Positions 1 through 10,674 of a DNA stretch of 64,000 nt are shown here, in pieces; positions within the stretch are counted from its first letter, which is position 1, and each line of letters opens with the position of its first letter. This stretch comes from Pseudo-nitzschia pungens. Lineage: Eukaryota > Bacillariophyta > Bacillariophyceae > Bacillariales > Bacillariaceae. Made by a program: the position numbers and the translations under genes. The notes below the pieces were generated by a model, which saw nothing but the letters and a program-made list of their open reading frames with translations, was not told where the DNA came from and did not search any database. The stretch covers positions 5,146,001 through 5,210,000 of the forward strand of contig CM074763.1 of NCBI GenBank assembly GCA_037355855.1. The letters are read 5' to 3'.

Positions 1-874
1 TAACTGTTTTTAGCTTTCAATAAATAGGAATCAAGGTTATTCGGATTGAAAAAGATCTCATTGCCAAAAACTACAATTCTTCTACTGTATCATAATAACG
101 TCCTACTTCGTACAATTTTTCAATTCGAGATCAATTATACTGCGCTGGTATTATCGATCGATGTCATTGGATCACAATCGTCATTCAAAAATGGCAAAGT
201 CATGGATGAGGTCCAAAAGAACCATTATTTATTCTTTATGTTGCAAACATTTTCTAATGCAAAAAACTAAGAATTACCAGACCTGCAAACGGAAGGAATG
301 ACCTTTTTCCTCCACGGAACATTTCCGTTCAAACTCGGTATTCACTCAGAAGTTATGGGTAGCCAAATCCGATGTGGTTGCGATATAAAAAACAGTTCTC
401 ATATTCTTTTACTTATGCACCATACAGTGTTCTGAAACATACTTAACGATACACGTTATGAACGCAACCATGAAAAGGAAACATACGAACACGCACCTTG
501 TGAAGGCATACAATTTTTTGAGAAAGTGTGTCTCGGTCCCTTTTTCGTTAAGAAGGCAAGAGAAACTTTCGAGTCAAGTCGCATCGTCTGAACTACCGTA
601 GTACTTTAAGAAGTTTTCCTCATCCAATTAGCGCGTACACGTCCTTCGAAACACTGCAATAAGTAGCGAAGGAATGTTTTAGAGACGATAAATGAGGCAA
701 TTTCTCGCACAACAAACACTCGTAGTCCCTGTTCAATCGGCTGTGTTTACCAAAATGGAGTTGTTGATACGACCGAAGAATTCCGGCAGAAGAAAACTGC
801 TACTGTTTGATCACACTCAATAAATCCCCACAGTTTCCGATAGAAAACGACTTTCAAAAGCTAACGAACTGATT
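1..874. other. Left-edge spacer, no supported gene
   Basis: I see no convincing gene here. The longest reading (46-270, plus strand, 74 codons) is AT-rich, has no recognisable motif and lacks the codon pattern of the neighbouring genes. The promoter and 5' untranslated region of the DUF6824 gene that starts at 875 probably lie in the last few hundred bases. Confidence 0.5.
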
Positions 875-1869
875 ATGGGCAACGACGAAAGTAGAAAGGA
901 ATTGGACAAATTCGGAGGAGGGGCAAAATGTGGCCCGTTGACGCGACCCCGCGAAGACATTGCAGCAGCGACTGCATCTTTTGTGTCGAAGGAAAGGAAT
1001 CGAAGAGATTTCAATTGTTACTTGGAGGTTGTTAACACCCCAAACATACACGACGTCCTTCTTGGTCGCGGAAAACCTGTGAGTGATCTTTATCGTTGTT
1101 CAAGATATTGTACAATCGAAAGCTTCAACGATGTCCACAGTTTTCTCACCATTTATGCTTTGCAACCACGACGATCTGTTTCTCTCAGTTTCAAAATCAC
1201 AATGGAAATCAAAACATGCTTAACATTGTTGATATATACCGGAAGCGGTACCATGAATCGGAACGAGCTTTTAAGCACGAGATCATTGAAGAGGTTTTGG
1301 GCATCATCAGATCAAGAGGTGGACGTTTCTTAGAGCGAATCGATGACTTCGAAACACCTGGTTGGCGCCAAGTACCTCACAGAATGGCATATCGTAAGGT
1401 TGGTCATGCGTTTCGAAGCAATGCACGCCGAATCTCGATGGAAAAGCGCGATCAAGCATTAAGTCAGAGTGCAAAGGCCTTTGCAACACCGATCGTCGAA
1501 ACAATGATACAGAGAAAGAACACGATGCAGAGAACACCTATCCCAGGAATGATGGTTTCAGGAACGCCTCCGATGACGACACAATTGGTGCGGCAAGTAG
1601 CTGGAATGGGTATGGTGGGGCATCTATCAGGCTCAGTGGGATTCAATATGTCCCAACGAAACTTATTGCAACAAGAACAACTACTACACTCCAACAAGAT
1701 AAAACAGATCATGCACATAAGATGCAACAATGGTCCAAATCAAGCCCGCTCGATTGCTTTAGGCTCTCTGGTGCCCTCCAACTTCGTCGAGGGAAATCTT
1801 ACTCCGAGTTCCATTCAATTGCAAGACATCATTTATCAACGCCTAAACGCCCTACGACAATCGGGTTAA
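875..1869 (+). CDS. DUF6824-domain protein, two exons
   Basis: The exons are 875-1078 and 1189-1869, split by a 110-bp phase-0 intron (GTGAGT...TCTCAG), giving 294 residues. Splicing joins HDVLLGRGKPV to FQNHNGNQNM and restores the DUF6824 signature: DVLLGRG, then NHxGN, a basic helix with Y-x-x-x-Y spacing, GGRFL, a Trp and an AYRKVGHAFR helix. DUF6824 is a family of unknown function that I know mainly from diatoms, often in nuclear, transcription-factor-like proteins. The part after the domain is rich in Met, Gln and Pro with no recognised fold. The first exon on its own would run into unrelated sequence, so the splice is needed. The start is the first in-frame ATG of this reading. Molecular role unknown; DNA binding is only a guess. 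Confidence 0.8.
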
Positions 1870-1940
1870 CTCCGAGTATCCGTCACCGCAAATCCTGTAG
1901 ATAGACACGCTGTAGGCAACGAATCCGAATGTATCCTCTC

Positions 1941-2390
1941 TACTTCAAAATTCCTATCAGCTGTCCCCCGGTTCTACATCCCCAACTACCGGTGCTCATT
2001 GCTACGGAAGCCGGGGGGAGCTGATAGGAATTCCGTAGTAATGTGAGCGATATTTTGGGGTACAAGCTCTTGTAGTCGTCCTATTTTTTCATACACACAC
2101 TACTCTAGAAACATTTAGTCCACGACCCAGACTAAGTCAAGAGTGTTGTCTATGTCGGAGAGGGATCCAGAATGCCTTTATGCCTTATATAAGAGAACAA
2201 GCATAGGACTATATTTATATAAATCCATAAGTAAACTGTACAGTTACACCGGTTTCCAAAAATTGTCTTTTTAAGCCCACTATGGAATTCCTACTAGCCT
2301 TGTTTTCGTAGAAATTACTTCGTAGTAAGGTACGTGTAGTTTGGGATATACCGGTAGAACCAGGGGATAGCTGATTGGAATTTTGAAGTA
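1941..2390. mobile_element. MITE-like element with 36-bp terminal inverted repeats
   Basis: The 36 bases at 1941-1976 reappear inverted at 2355-2390 with about four mismatches; both arms begin TACTTCAAAATT when read inward. A third, shorter inverted copy of the arm core (GGGGGGAGCTGATAGGAATT) lies inside at 2012-2031. The 450-bp element has no coding capacity. Size and structure fit a non-autonomous DNA transposon. I could not identify a longer target-site duplication; TA is possible. Confidence 0.6.
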
Positions 2391-2760
2391 AGATTACTTC
2401 GTTATCGGTAAATCTTAGTAGTAATCTTACCTTACTTCGTACTTCCCAAGAAGGGACCGTTTCCTTTCCAATCCCTAACCTTACCGTAAACCTTACCAGG
2501 TAGGGTTACTCTTTGTCCCTCGTCCGGCACCTGTCGCTTTGATTGAGATGAGTGATGAGAGATGATGATTGATGATTGATGATTGATGATTGTTGATGAT
2601 TGATCTACGGTACCGGTAACCTTACCGATAGATCTGCCGTTCCATTGATGAGTTTGTGTGAATCATTGATTTGATCCGCTGAACTCCGATATTTTTCACC
2701 ACCGAATCTTGCATATCAGTATAGTCTTTGAAATATATCTAGTAATCGGTAGTTGCAAGC
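2391..2760. other. Spacer with GATTGATGAT repeat, aminopeptidase promoter region
   Basis: This stretch holds TTAC/GTAA-rich sequence around 2395-2510 and a short GATGATT simple repeat at about 2541-2603. No gene is visible. It abuts the aminopeptidase start codon at 2761 and probably carries its promoter. Confidence 0.5.
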
Positions 2761-5723
2761 ATGACTGAAAGCAGCAAATCCGACAAGGCGGCAGGGCGTG
2801 TCCTTTTACCTTCTTATGTCCAACCGCTGAGTTACGACTTGAAGGTGATTCCAGACATGTCTGCCTACACATTCGACGGGCTTGTTTCGATTGTCATGGT
2901 TACCGGGGAGTCTTTTTCCGATGACGAATCCAAGAAGATCACTCTCCATTCCAAGGAACTGTTGTATCGCAGTGCCGAATTCCATACAGTAGATTCTGGC
3001 AAGATCGTGAAGGCCGACGAAGTGAGTTGGGGTGGTCTGCATTTCATAATGCCATGAATTCAACGCATAGTTCGAAGCAATGCATTTTCGCCTTCGAGCT
3101 TCTAACCGATACACTTTCTGTTCTCCTGTTCGATGAAAACAACAATGCCATAACGATAACATCCACCATCCAGATTCGCGTAAATCTAAAGGAAACGACC
3201 GTGACGTTTGTTTTTCCGGAATCGATTCCCAAATCGAGCAAAATCACGCTGAATATTGACTTTGCCGGATGCTTGAACAACCAAATGGCAGGATTCTATC
3301 GTTCGCATTACAAGGACACAGATGGCAACGACAAAATTGTTGCCTCGACACAGTTTGAGGCATTGGATGCTCGTCGTGCCTTTCCGTGTGTCGACGAACC
3401 ATCCGCTAAGGCTACTTTCCTCGTCACCTTGGTGGTTCCCGCGGACTTGGAATGCTTCAGTAACATGCCGGAATCCAAGCGAAAGACACTCGGCGGAAAC
3501 AAAGTTGAGGTTTCCTTCTTGGAAACACCAAAAATGTCCACATATCTACTAGCATATTGCATCGGAGAATTTGATTACGTCCAAGGCATGACGGAAAACG
3601 GAGTGCTGATAAAGGTCTTTGCCCCAAGAGGAAGATCTGCATCGTGCCAATTTGCTCTAGACTGTGGGTGTAAGGCCCTGGATGTGTAAGTATGCAACTG
3701 TTTTCTTGACAGAGCTCGCTGTTTTTGTCTATTCAATGGTGTACCGTAGAACTATGAATGCAATTTTCTTATTGGACATTCTGCTTTTGTCTGCAATGCT
3801 TGTCTGTTTTCCAGTTTTGACGAATTTTTCGGTATAACTTATCCACTGCCCAAATTGGACATGGTAGCCATTCCGGAATTTGCAGCGGGCGCCATGGAAA
3901 ACTGGGGCTTGGTCACCTATCGAGACGTAGACCTATTGATAGATCCCGAAACAGCGAGCAATTCGCAGAAGCAACGGGTCTGTAGCGTTGTGTCCCACGA
4001 ACTCGCACACCAATGGTTCGGTAATCTCGTGACCATGGCTTGGTGGGACGACCTGTGGCTCAACGAAGGCTTCGCGTCGTGGGCACAAGACTATGCCTCC
4101 GATAAGATCTATCCCGAATACCAAGTTTGGGACCAATTTTGTACGGATGCATTGCAGTCAGCACTGGTGATGGATGGTATGTTGTCCTCGCACCCCATTC
4201 AGGTTCCGATAGCTCATGCCGAAGAAGTGGAACAAGTGTTCGATGCGATTTCTTACTACAAGGGCGGATCGGTGGTTCGAATGATCAAGGCAGTCCTGGG
4301 GATGGATGCCTTCCGAAAAGGCCTCGGAAATTACATGATGAAACACGCCTATGGCAACACGGAAACGATCGACTTGTGGAAGGCATGGGAAGATGCTAGC
4401 TCCATGCCCGTTCCTGAAATGATGGCATCCTGGACCGAGCAGATGGGATTCCCTCTCGTCAAGGTGATCGCCGAAGACTGGCAGGACGACAAGGTCGTGT
4501 TGACGTTGGAGCAGTCTTGGTTTCTAACCGACGGATCGGAACCTCCCGGAGATGGCAAGGATAAACTCTGGACCATTCCTATCATTTCGTGCACCTCTGA
4601 CGGTACCCAGGAAGACATGGTTTTGATGCGTGAAAAGACGGCAACCATCACGGTTCCTTTGAAGTCAAAGTCGGATTGGGTGAAGCTCAACGCCGGGCAG
4701 GAAGTTCCGATGAGGGTACATTATTCCGATGAAATGTTGACCAGACTGACGAAGGCAATTGCCGACAAAGCTCTGAGCAGTCCTTCGGATCGGGTCGGTT
4801 TGATTCAGGATGCTTACGCTCTGGTGAAGGCAAACCAAACCTTGTCTCCGGAATCATTCATGAAACTGTTGGCATCCTACAACGACGAGAGCGATTATGT
4901 CGTGTGGAAGGGCATGAACAGCGCACTGCGTGGATTGGATTCTGTGCTTTCTGGAGACGAGAAGATCTATCTGAATTATTCAAAGTTTGCAAAGAAACTC
5001 GTGCTTCCATTGGTTGCAAAGGTGGGATGGGAAGCGAAAGCGGACGACGGGCATTTGTCTTCGTTGTTGCGAGGTCTCATGATCGATCTCTTGTGCACCT
5101 TTTGTTTCGATGACAGTGGTGTTGCGGACGAAGCAAGATCGAGATGCGAAGCCTTTTTCCAAGATCCATTGAACTCGACCGTGCTTTCACCGGACATCAA
5201 GCAATATGTGTTCCAGATCTATCTCAAGAACGGCGGCAGGAAAGAATACGATACCGTCAAATCCTACTACGGCGTGGCTTCGAACAACGCCGAACGCAAG
5301 CTGGTGCTGAACAGTCTGGGGAGCATTTCGGACAAGCAGTTAAAGATCGAAACCCTGGACTGGACGACTTCGGGAGCAATCAAAGCCCAAGACTTTTTCT
5401 ACCCGATCGGAAGCGTTTCTTCGTCCGGCAAGGAAGGTCGCGAGGTAGCGTGGGAATACTTCCGAGCGAACCACCAGCGAATGCACGCAATGATTTCCAC
5501 CGCTAGCTCGTCTCTCATGGCCCCCTGCATCACATTCAGTTGCGGCCGCTTTGCGACGCTGGAAAAAGCCGACGAGGTGGAACAATTCTTCAAGGACAAC
5601 CCCTACCCCAAAAACGAACGCCGCATCGCGCAAATGATCGAGGCCATGCGTGCCAATGGAAAGTTACTGGTAAACCTGCAGGCAAGCGCGTTGTCGCAAA
5701 CAGAGTTTTGGGACGTACTCTAA
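2761..5723 (+). CDS. M1-family zinc aminopeptidase (puromycin-sensitive type), three exons
   Basis: The exons are 2761-3021, 3174-3685 and 3815-5723, giving 893 residues, the usual size for this family. M1 enzymes remove N-terminal residues from peptides; the cytosolic puromycin-sensitive type acts downstream of the proteasome. The substrate-recognition GAMEN motif is at residues 283-287, the zinc site HELAH at 319-323 and the third ligand Glu342 in LWLNEGFASW, all intact. LNNQMAGFYRS is the family motif near the N-terminus. The C-terminal helical domain continues to the stop. The first intron (152 bp) could end at 3077 instead of 3173, but the 3173 acceptor gives the spacing seen in relatives. 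No clear signal peptide, so a cytosolic enzyme is likely. Confidence 0.92.
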
Positions 5724-6071
5724 GCGTATAAGCGTATAACGATACGGCAATGGATCCAATGATATGTTATGGTGAAAGTTCAATCACAGTATGATTGTTT
5801 GTTTGATTGATTAATTGATTGATTCACTTGAGAGAGAGAGCAAAAATAAAGTGCCTTGCGTACCAGGTACCAAACACAGAGTGTGCACGCGGCGTGCTGT
5901 ATTTTTCAAACTATAATAATATAATAGTAGTAGTAATAATAATAGTAATAATAATAACAATAACGAAATGAAATGAAATTTCTAATGACAAACTATTGAC
6001 CAACCGCAATACCAAATCGATTCAAAAATCCATGTTTTCCGTTTCCGTTTTCATTTCCAATTCCATTCGGT
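5724..6071. other. Convergent 3' spacer
   Basis: This is the gap between the 3' ends of the aminopeptidase and the minus-strand membrane protein. It holds ATTGATT and AATAAT simple repeats (about 5795-5965). Nothing else is recognised. Confidence 0.6.
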
Positions 6072-7790
6072 TCACTGAAACGGCATCATAAAGTCGACCA
6101 CTTCCTTCCCCTCCGGCACGTCTCGCAGGAGGTTTTCCACAACGGCCAGATCCAGATCGATCGCCGCTCCCTCGCAGTCGTTGATCCCGTAGACCAACGC
6201 CAGCGTCTTGCTCGACGAGAGCTCCAGGCCGCTCCAGAACTGGATGACCTCCGCGTCCTCCGGAAAGGCGTGGCTCGGGAGGACCAGTTCGGGGGACAAC
6301 CGTTTCAGTCGAAAGGGCGGCTCGTCCGAGATGGTGAAAAAGGCGTGGGTGTAGTGGTGGCCGAAACGGGCGTACTCGTTCTTGTTGCGATCGTTGGGGC
6401 GGTGAAAGTGTCCGATGCCCAGGTATTCCCCGTCGCTGGGCAGGTGCACCATGAATCCATTGGTTCCGTGCATGTGGCTCTTTTTCTTGTTCTTGCTGGC
6501 TTCGGACAGGCGACGGTGCGCGCTCGAAGCGGAAGCTCCATCGAGCTGTTCGTCGGTTTTGTGGACGTCCACGTCCACTACCGTGACGGGATCCACCCAC
6601 GTCAGGGCCTGGAGCTGATTGGTGCGGACGTTGTCGATGAGCGCCATGTTTCGTCCGCAGCACAGGGTTTCCACCTCCGATGCCAAAAACGTGACGGTCA
6701 GTTGTTGTTGTTGTTGCTGTTGGTTGCCGGCGTTGGTTGCCCGCAGGGTTTTTTGTCTCGAGTCTTCGACACCGTTGGCATCGCTCGTCTTGTTGTCGGT
6801 GTCGTCCACTACTCGATCGAAATGGAGCTTGTTCAGAACCTGTTTCTCGTAGCCAAAGAGTTTTCCCTCCCGATAGGACACCCAGATCTGGCCCTTGTGG
6901 GTGAACAATCGGGCGTCGTCCAGCGCAAAGGTCTTGAGCTGGTTCTCGGGCTTTGGAGGGCGGCGGTTGCGTCGACCGCCATAGAAGGCATCGATTCGGG
7001 TGTGGATTGTCGCTTCCTCCAGCGTCTCAAAGTTTCGGTTGAGCACGAGCAGGACGGTGCGGACCGTCGATGGTTTGGTGTCGGGCGAGAGGTGAAACTC
7101 GGCGATTTCTTCGGGGGTGAGGTCCCAGGAACACTGGGAATCCGTCATGCAAATGGTCGCCAGATAGTAGGGAGTGGTGGCGGATGTGGTGCCCCCGCTC
7201 GCCCCGAAGAAATCGCGAATGGATGGGTCGATTCTCGGATTATCCACGAGCTTCAGAATGGATGGATTCGTTCCGTCGGCAAACGGAAGCGCCGGCGTTT
7301 CGGTTTCGCTGTTTTGGTTGGTGTTTTTTTTGTCGCCGTTCGTTTCGTTGGGATTGTACCATTCGCTCTGATCGACGCAGAGCTTGGTGTTCGTGTGCGC
7401 CTTGCCGTGTGGTTGGAGCATGCGGGGAAGTTCTCCGTAGATGTATTCCGTGTTCAAAAAGTCGGGGAGGGGTCGGTCGTGCAGGCCGTAGTATCGACGT
7501 TTCGGATAGGTCCGAAGCTCGCAGTTGCCGACCGTAGCGCGTTTGTTGACGAGCGAAAAGGGCAGAAACTTTTGGAAGCGCAACGCGGTGGCCCCGATCG
7601 CAACGATCGCCGCCGTGAGCAGCAAAGCTTGTTTCGCAACGGGGGAGATTCGTTGTTTCGTGGCGTATTTGTCGGGTCTCGCGCTCCTGTTGAGATTGGT
7701 GCTCGCATCGTCCGAATTGTCCCGGCTCCCGGATCGACCGATTCCTCGACTGCCAATCGTTCGGCGGCGGCCGGTCAACTTCGATGGCAT
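6072..7790 (-). CDS. Type II membrane protein with beta-propeller-like lumenal domain
   Basis: This is a single-exon gene of 572 residues. I chose the ATG at 7790 (MPSKLTGRRR) because the 33 codons upstream come from a GATTCCATTCGATT-type repeat that looks like leader. A basic N-terminus is followed by one membrane segment at about residues 53-70 (QALLLTAAIVAIGATAL), then a long lumenal part. Segments such as DDARLFTHKGQIWVSYRE, HGTNGFMVHLP and RFGHHYTHAFFTIS recall blades of five-bladed propeller glycosidases or phosphorylases (GH43/GH130 type), but I cannot name the catalytic residues. A Gln repeat and an Asp/Asn stretch interrupt the body. A Golgi carbohydrate-active enzyme is my inference; the reaction is unknown. 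Confidence 0.7.
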   Translation of the reverse strand: MPSKLTGRRRTIGSRGIGRSGSRDNSDDASTNLNRSARPDKYATKQRISPVAKQALLLTAAIVAIGATALRFQKFLPFSLVNKRATVGNCELRTYPKRRYYGLHDRPLPDFLNTEYIYGELPRMLQPHGKAHTNTKLCVDQSEWYNPNETNGDKKNTNQNSETETPALPFADGTNPSILKLVDNPRIDPSIRDFFGASGGTTSATTPYYLATICMTDSQCSWDLTPEEIAEFHLSPDTKPSTVRTVLLVLNRNFETLEEATIHTRIDAFYGGRRNRRPPKPENQLKTFALDDARLFTHKGQIWVSYREGKLFGYEKQVLNKLHFDRVVDDTDNKTSDANGVEDSRQKTLRATNAGNQQQQQQQLTVTFLASEVETLCCGRNMALIDNVRTNQLQALTWVDPVTVVDVDVHKTDEQLDGASASSAHRRLSEASKNKKKSHMHGTNGFMVHLPSDGEYLGIGHFHRPNDRNKNEYARFGHHYTHAFFTISDEPPFRLKRLSPELVLPSHAFPEDAEVIQFWSGLELSSSKTLALVYGINDCEGAAIDLDLAVVENLLRDVPEGKEVVDFMMPFQ

Positions 7791-8246
7791 GGTTGGTCGA
7801 AAGGAATTCCTGCAGGCGGCGAACGACGAATTTTTTTTAGGCGGGATGGAATCGAATGGGATGGATGGAATCGAATGGAATCCAATCAATCGAAATGAAG
7901 CTAAGGAGATGGATTCGAATCCTCTGGATTGTAATTACGAGAACAAAGGGTCTCTCCTTTGTAGTACGGTATCTCCGTATTCGATATCGTGGTCAAGCTT
8001 CTCTGTTCCGTTCATCAGTCTTCGGAGGTACAGAAGGTAATTTGTGAAAGACATTAGTGCCGTAAGTTACAGTAAGGGTAAGTTACCGTATTGAGTATTA
8101 TCCCGAACAAGGATGGCAGATACGGTAGGAGTTGAGAGTAAGCCTTAATCTGATCTTCTACGTACGTGTATGTACTTTAAAGTACGGTACTGTGATTACG
8201 GTCATTAGACAATCATCGGGACAAAACTGAGTTTTTTATTACTTCG
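7791..8246. other. Spacer before the 2.4-kb repeat
   Basis: This stretch carries the likely promoter and leader of the membrane-protein gene, a GGATGGAATCGAATGG simple repeat (about 7845-7885) and GTAAG/TTAC-rich sequence (8055-8105). No gene is seen. Confidence 0.5.
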
Positions 8247-8567
8247 TATTATATTTACCAAAAAACGTTCGTGGGTCAGATACTTTCGTGCTGTGTCAGA
8301 TACATGCGCATGCGCGCTTTAAAAAAGCAGTATTTAATAATATCTGATCAATACTCCTTCAATTAATAAGTACACTTATTGATTACTGTATCAGCGTACG
8401 AGGCAATAGGGAGTTCAATTCTAGTTCACTTCTTTTTCGTGTTTTGATAAGAGGCAAGAAGAACAAGAACCATGCGTGCGGGACTGTTCTGTGAGGACAC
8501 ACAAGAAACAAACAATTTGTTACCGCTATGTATTAAAAACACTGCTATTTTCTAGCCCGGTGTGAGA

Positions 8568-10351
8568 CAAAGACGACGAACACACACAAACACACACAAC
8601 ACAACACAACGCAACAAAACGCCACAACAACCACAACAAGTACTACAGCAAATAAAACCACAATCATCCTCAATAAAACACTCTCCTTTGTCTCCAGCAA
8701 GCAAACATCCAACAGAGAAGGAAACAAATTGCCAAAACACTTCAACGCTGAAACAACGCCAAAACACAATGAAACGCCGAAACGAATCGCTGAAATGAAA
8801 CAAACGAAACGCTGGAACGAAACGCTGGAACGAAACGCTGGAACGAAATGCTGGAACGAAACGCTGGAACGAAACGCTGAAACAAACGAAACGCCAAAAA
8901 CGCTGCAACCACAACAAAACTCTCCCCTTGATCTACAGCAAGAACAACGTTGAATTATTTCAAGCATACTATGTTAAATTGTTTGAAGAACTTGGTTGTT
9001 GTGTTGCACCGGGCGTGCGCCCTGCTGTTGTCGCAGTCGTGCCGCTGGCCTTGCTGTCGTCCCTGCAATCTGGCAACTAAACGACTTAGCCTTTACAAGA
9101 TGTTTGTGGAGTGTTGAAAGCGTCTTCTTCTTGGTTGCCATGAACTCATCCCCTTCTTTCAGCACTGCCTCCAACGATTCCCCAGCAGCAACTCGACGCT
9201 TCGCTGCTGTCCCCTGTATATCGACGCTTCGCTGCTGTCCCCCTGTAACGGTATATCGTCGTTTTGCCACTGCTTGCTGCTCCCCCCTGTACTGGTGTTT
9301 ATGGTATCTCTTTACAGTACAAAAACAACACGTCGACCTAGCAAAACCCAATACATTATTCGCTGCTTGCTGCTGTTTGCTGTATATCGACGCGTTGCTG
9401 CTGCTTGCTGTCCCCCCCTGTAGAATAAACGCTTTGCTTCTATTTGCTGCTTGCTGTTCCCCCCCTACTGTATCGCCTTTATCTCTCTTTGCAGTACATA
9501 ATCCACGCGTCGAACCCAGCGAAACCCTTGTTCGCTGCTCGCTGCTTGCTGCTTGCTGCTTGCTGCTCCCCTGTATATTGACGCTTGCTGCATATCAAGT
9601 GTTTTTGTTGTAGATTGACGCGTTGCTGCTGCTGTCCCCTGTATTATCGACGCGTTGTTGTTCGCCGTACAGTTGCTGTCCCCTGTATTATCAACGCGTT
9701 GCTGTCCCCTGTATTATTGACACGTTGCTGCTTGTTGCTGCTTGCTGTCACCCCTGTATTATCAACGCGTTGCTGCTTGCTGCTGTTTGCTATCCCCCCT
9801 GTATTATCGACGCGTTGCTGCTTGCTGCTGCTTGCTGTCCCCCCTGTATTATCGACGCGTTGCTGCTGCTGCTTGCTGCTTGCTGCTTGCTGTCCCCCCC
9901 CCTGTATTATTGACGCGTTGCTGCCCCCCCCCCCTGTATTATCGACGCGTTGCTGCTGCTTGCTCCCCCCCTGTATTATCGACGCGTTGCCGCTGCTTGC
10001 TGTCCCCCCCTGTATGCTTGCGGTCCCGCCCCCCCTGTATCATCGACGTGTTGTTGCTGCTTGCTGTGATGGTGTGTGTAGAACCGAAGGAAGGGAGACT
10101 TCTTCTTTCACGGAAGAAATTTGCTGTCCCCCCAACGTCAATCGATAGAAGCAGCAGCAGCAGGAAGGTTGATCCTGTTTTGGATGTTTGCTTGCTGGAG
10201 ACAAAGGGGAGTGTTTTTGTTGAGGGTAATGGGTGTTTTTAGCTGCTGTACTTGTTGTGGTTGTGGTTGTTGTTGTTGTTGTTGGTGTCGTTGTTTCGAA
10301 ATTTAAATTTATGTGTTTGTTCTTTTTGTTGCTGTGTGTTGGTCGTCTTTG
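8568..10351. repeat. Long imperfect inverted repeat within the 2.43-kb unit
   Basis: The left arm (about 8568-8712) and right arm (about 10180-10351) are imperfect inverted copies. The best core is the left-arm segment CTTTGTCTCCAGCAAGCAAA and its exact complement on the right. Outside the core, CAACAAGTACTACAGC pairs with GCTGCTGTACTTGTTG with a small indel, and CAAAGACGAC pairs with GTCGTCTTTG. The arms flank the minisatellite, so the unit could fold back on itself. The same pair exists in copy 2 at +2428. Confidence 0.75.
9590..10060. repeat. GC-rich minisatellite with an ACGCGTTGCTG core (copy 2 at 12018-12488)
   Basis: About eleven degenerate units of roughly 26-65 bp share the pattern CCCCTGTATTATCGACGCGTTGCTGCT (shortened here as CTGTATTATCGACGCGTTG) followed by a variable number of GCT/TGCT triplets and a run of 4-9 C. 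More degenerate relatives extend left to about 9170. Unit length varies mainly through the triplet and C-run lengths. The array is present identically in both 2.43-kb units. Confidence 0.85.
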
Positions 10352-10674
10352 CGTTTCGGCATTTCGAATCGAAATTTATGTGTTTCTTTTTAAACAGTGT
10401 TTGTTTCTTACTACCGTACATATGGAGTTGTTTGTTTCTTAATACATAAGGAGTTTGTTTCTGTGTCAGAAAGTTTGTTTCTTTGAAAGTATTCTTCTCA
10501 CAAGCACCTCAAGGGCGTGCGATCGCACGTATTATGGTTGAATTTGATTGGTTAATAATTAGTCCCAAGCACTTACAATAGTGTGTCAGAGAAAGGGATC
10601 GTAAGGATTAAAACTGCACGCACATCGTTAAGAGAGGTGTCAGATACTGTTTAGATATACCAATAATAATCTCT

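Noticed and set aside
3022..3077. Shorter first intron in the aminopeptidase
   Set aside because: It keeps frame but adds 32 residues with no counterpart in the family; the 3173 acceptor gives the expected spacing.
6270..7898. 542-codon plus-strand frame opposite the propeller-like gene
   Set aside because: It is an antisense shadow of a GC-rich gene; it has no motif, whereas the minus strand has a membrane anchor and ordered conserved segments.
8996..10148. Long Cys/Leu-rich open frames (205 and 187 codons) in the 2.43-kb unit, and their copies at 11424-12576
   Set aside because: They are translations of the GCT/C-run minisatellite, overlap in several frames, and have no domain or leader.
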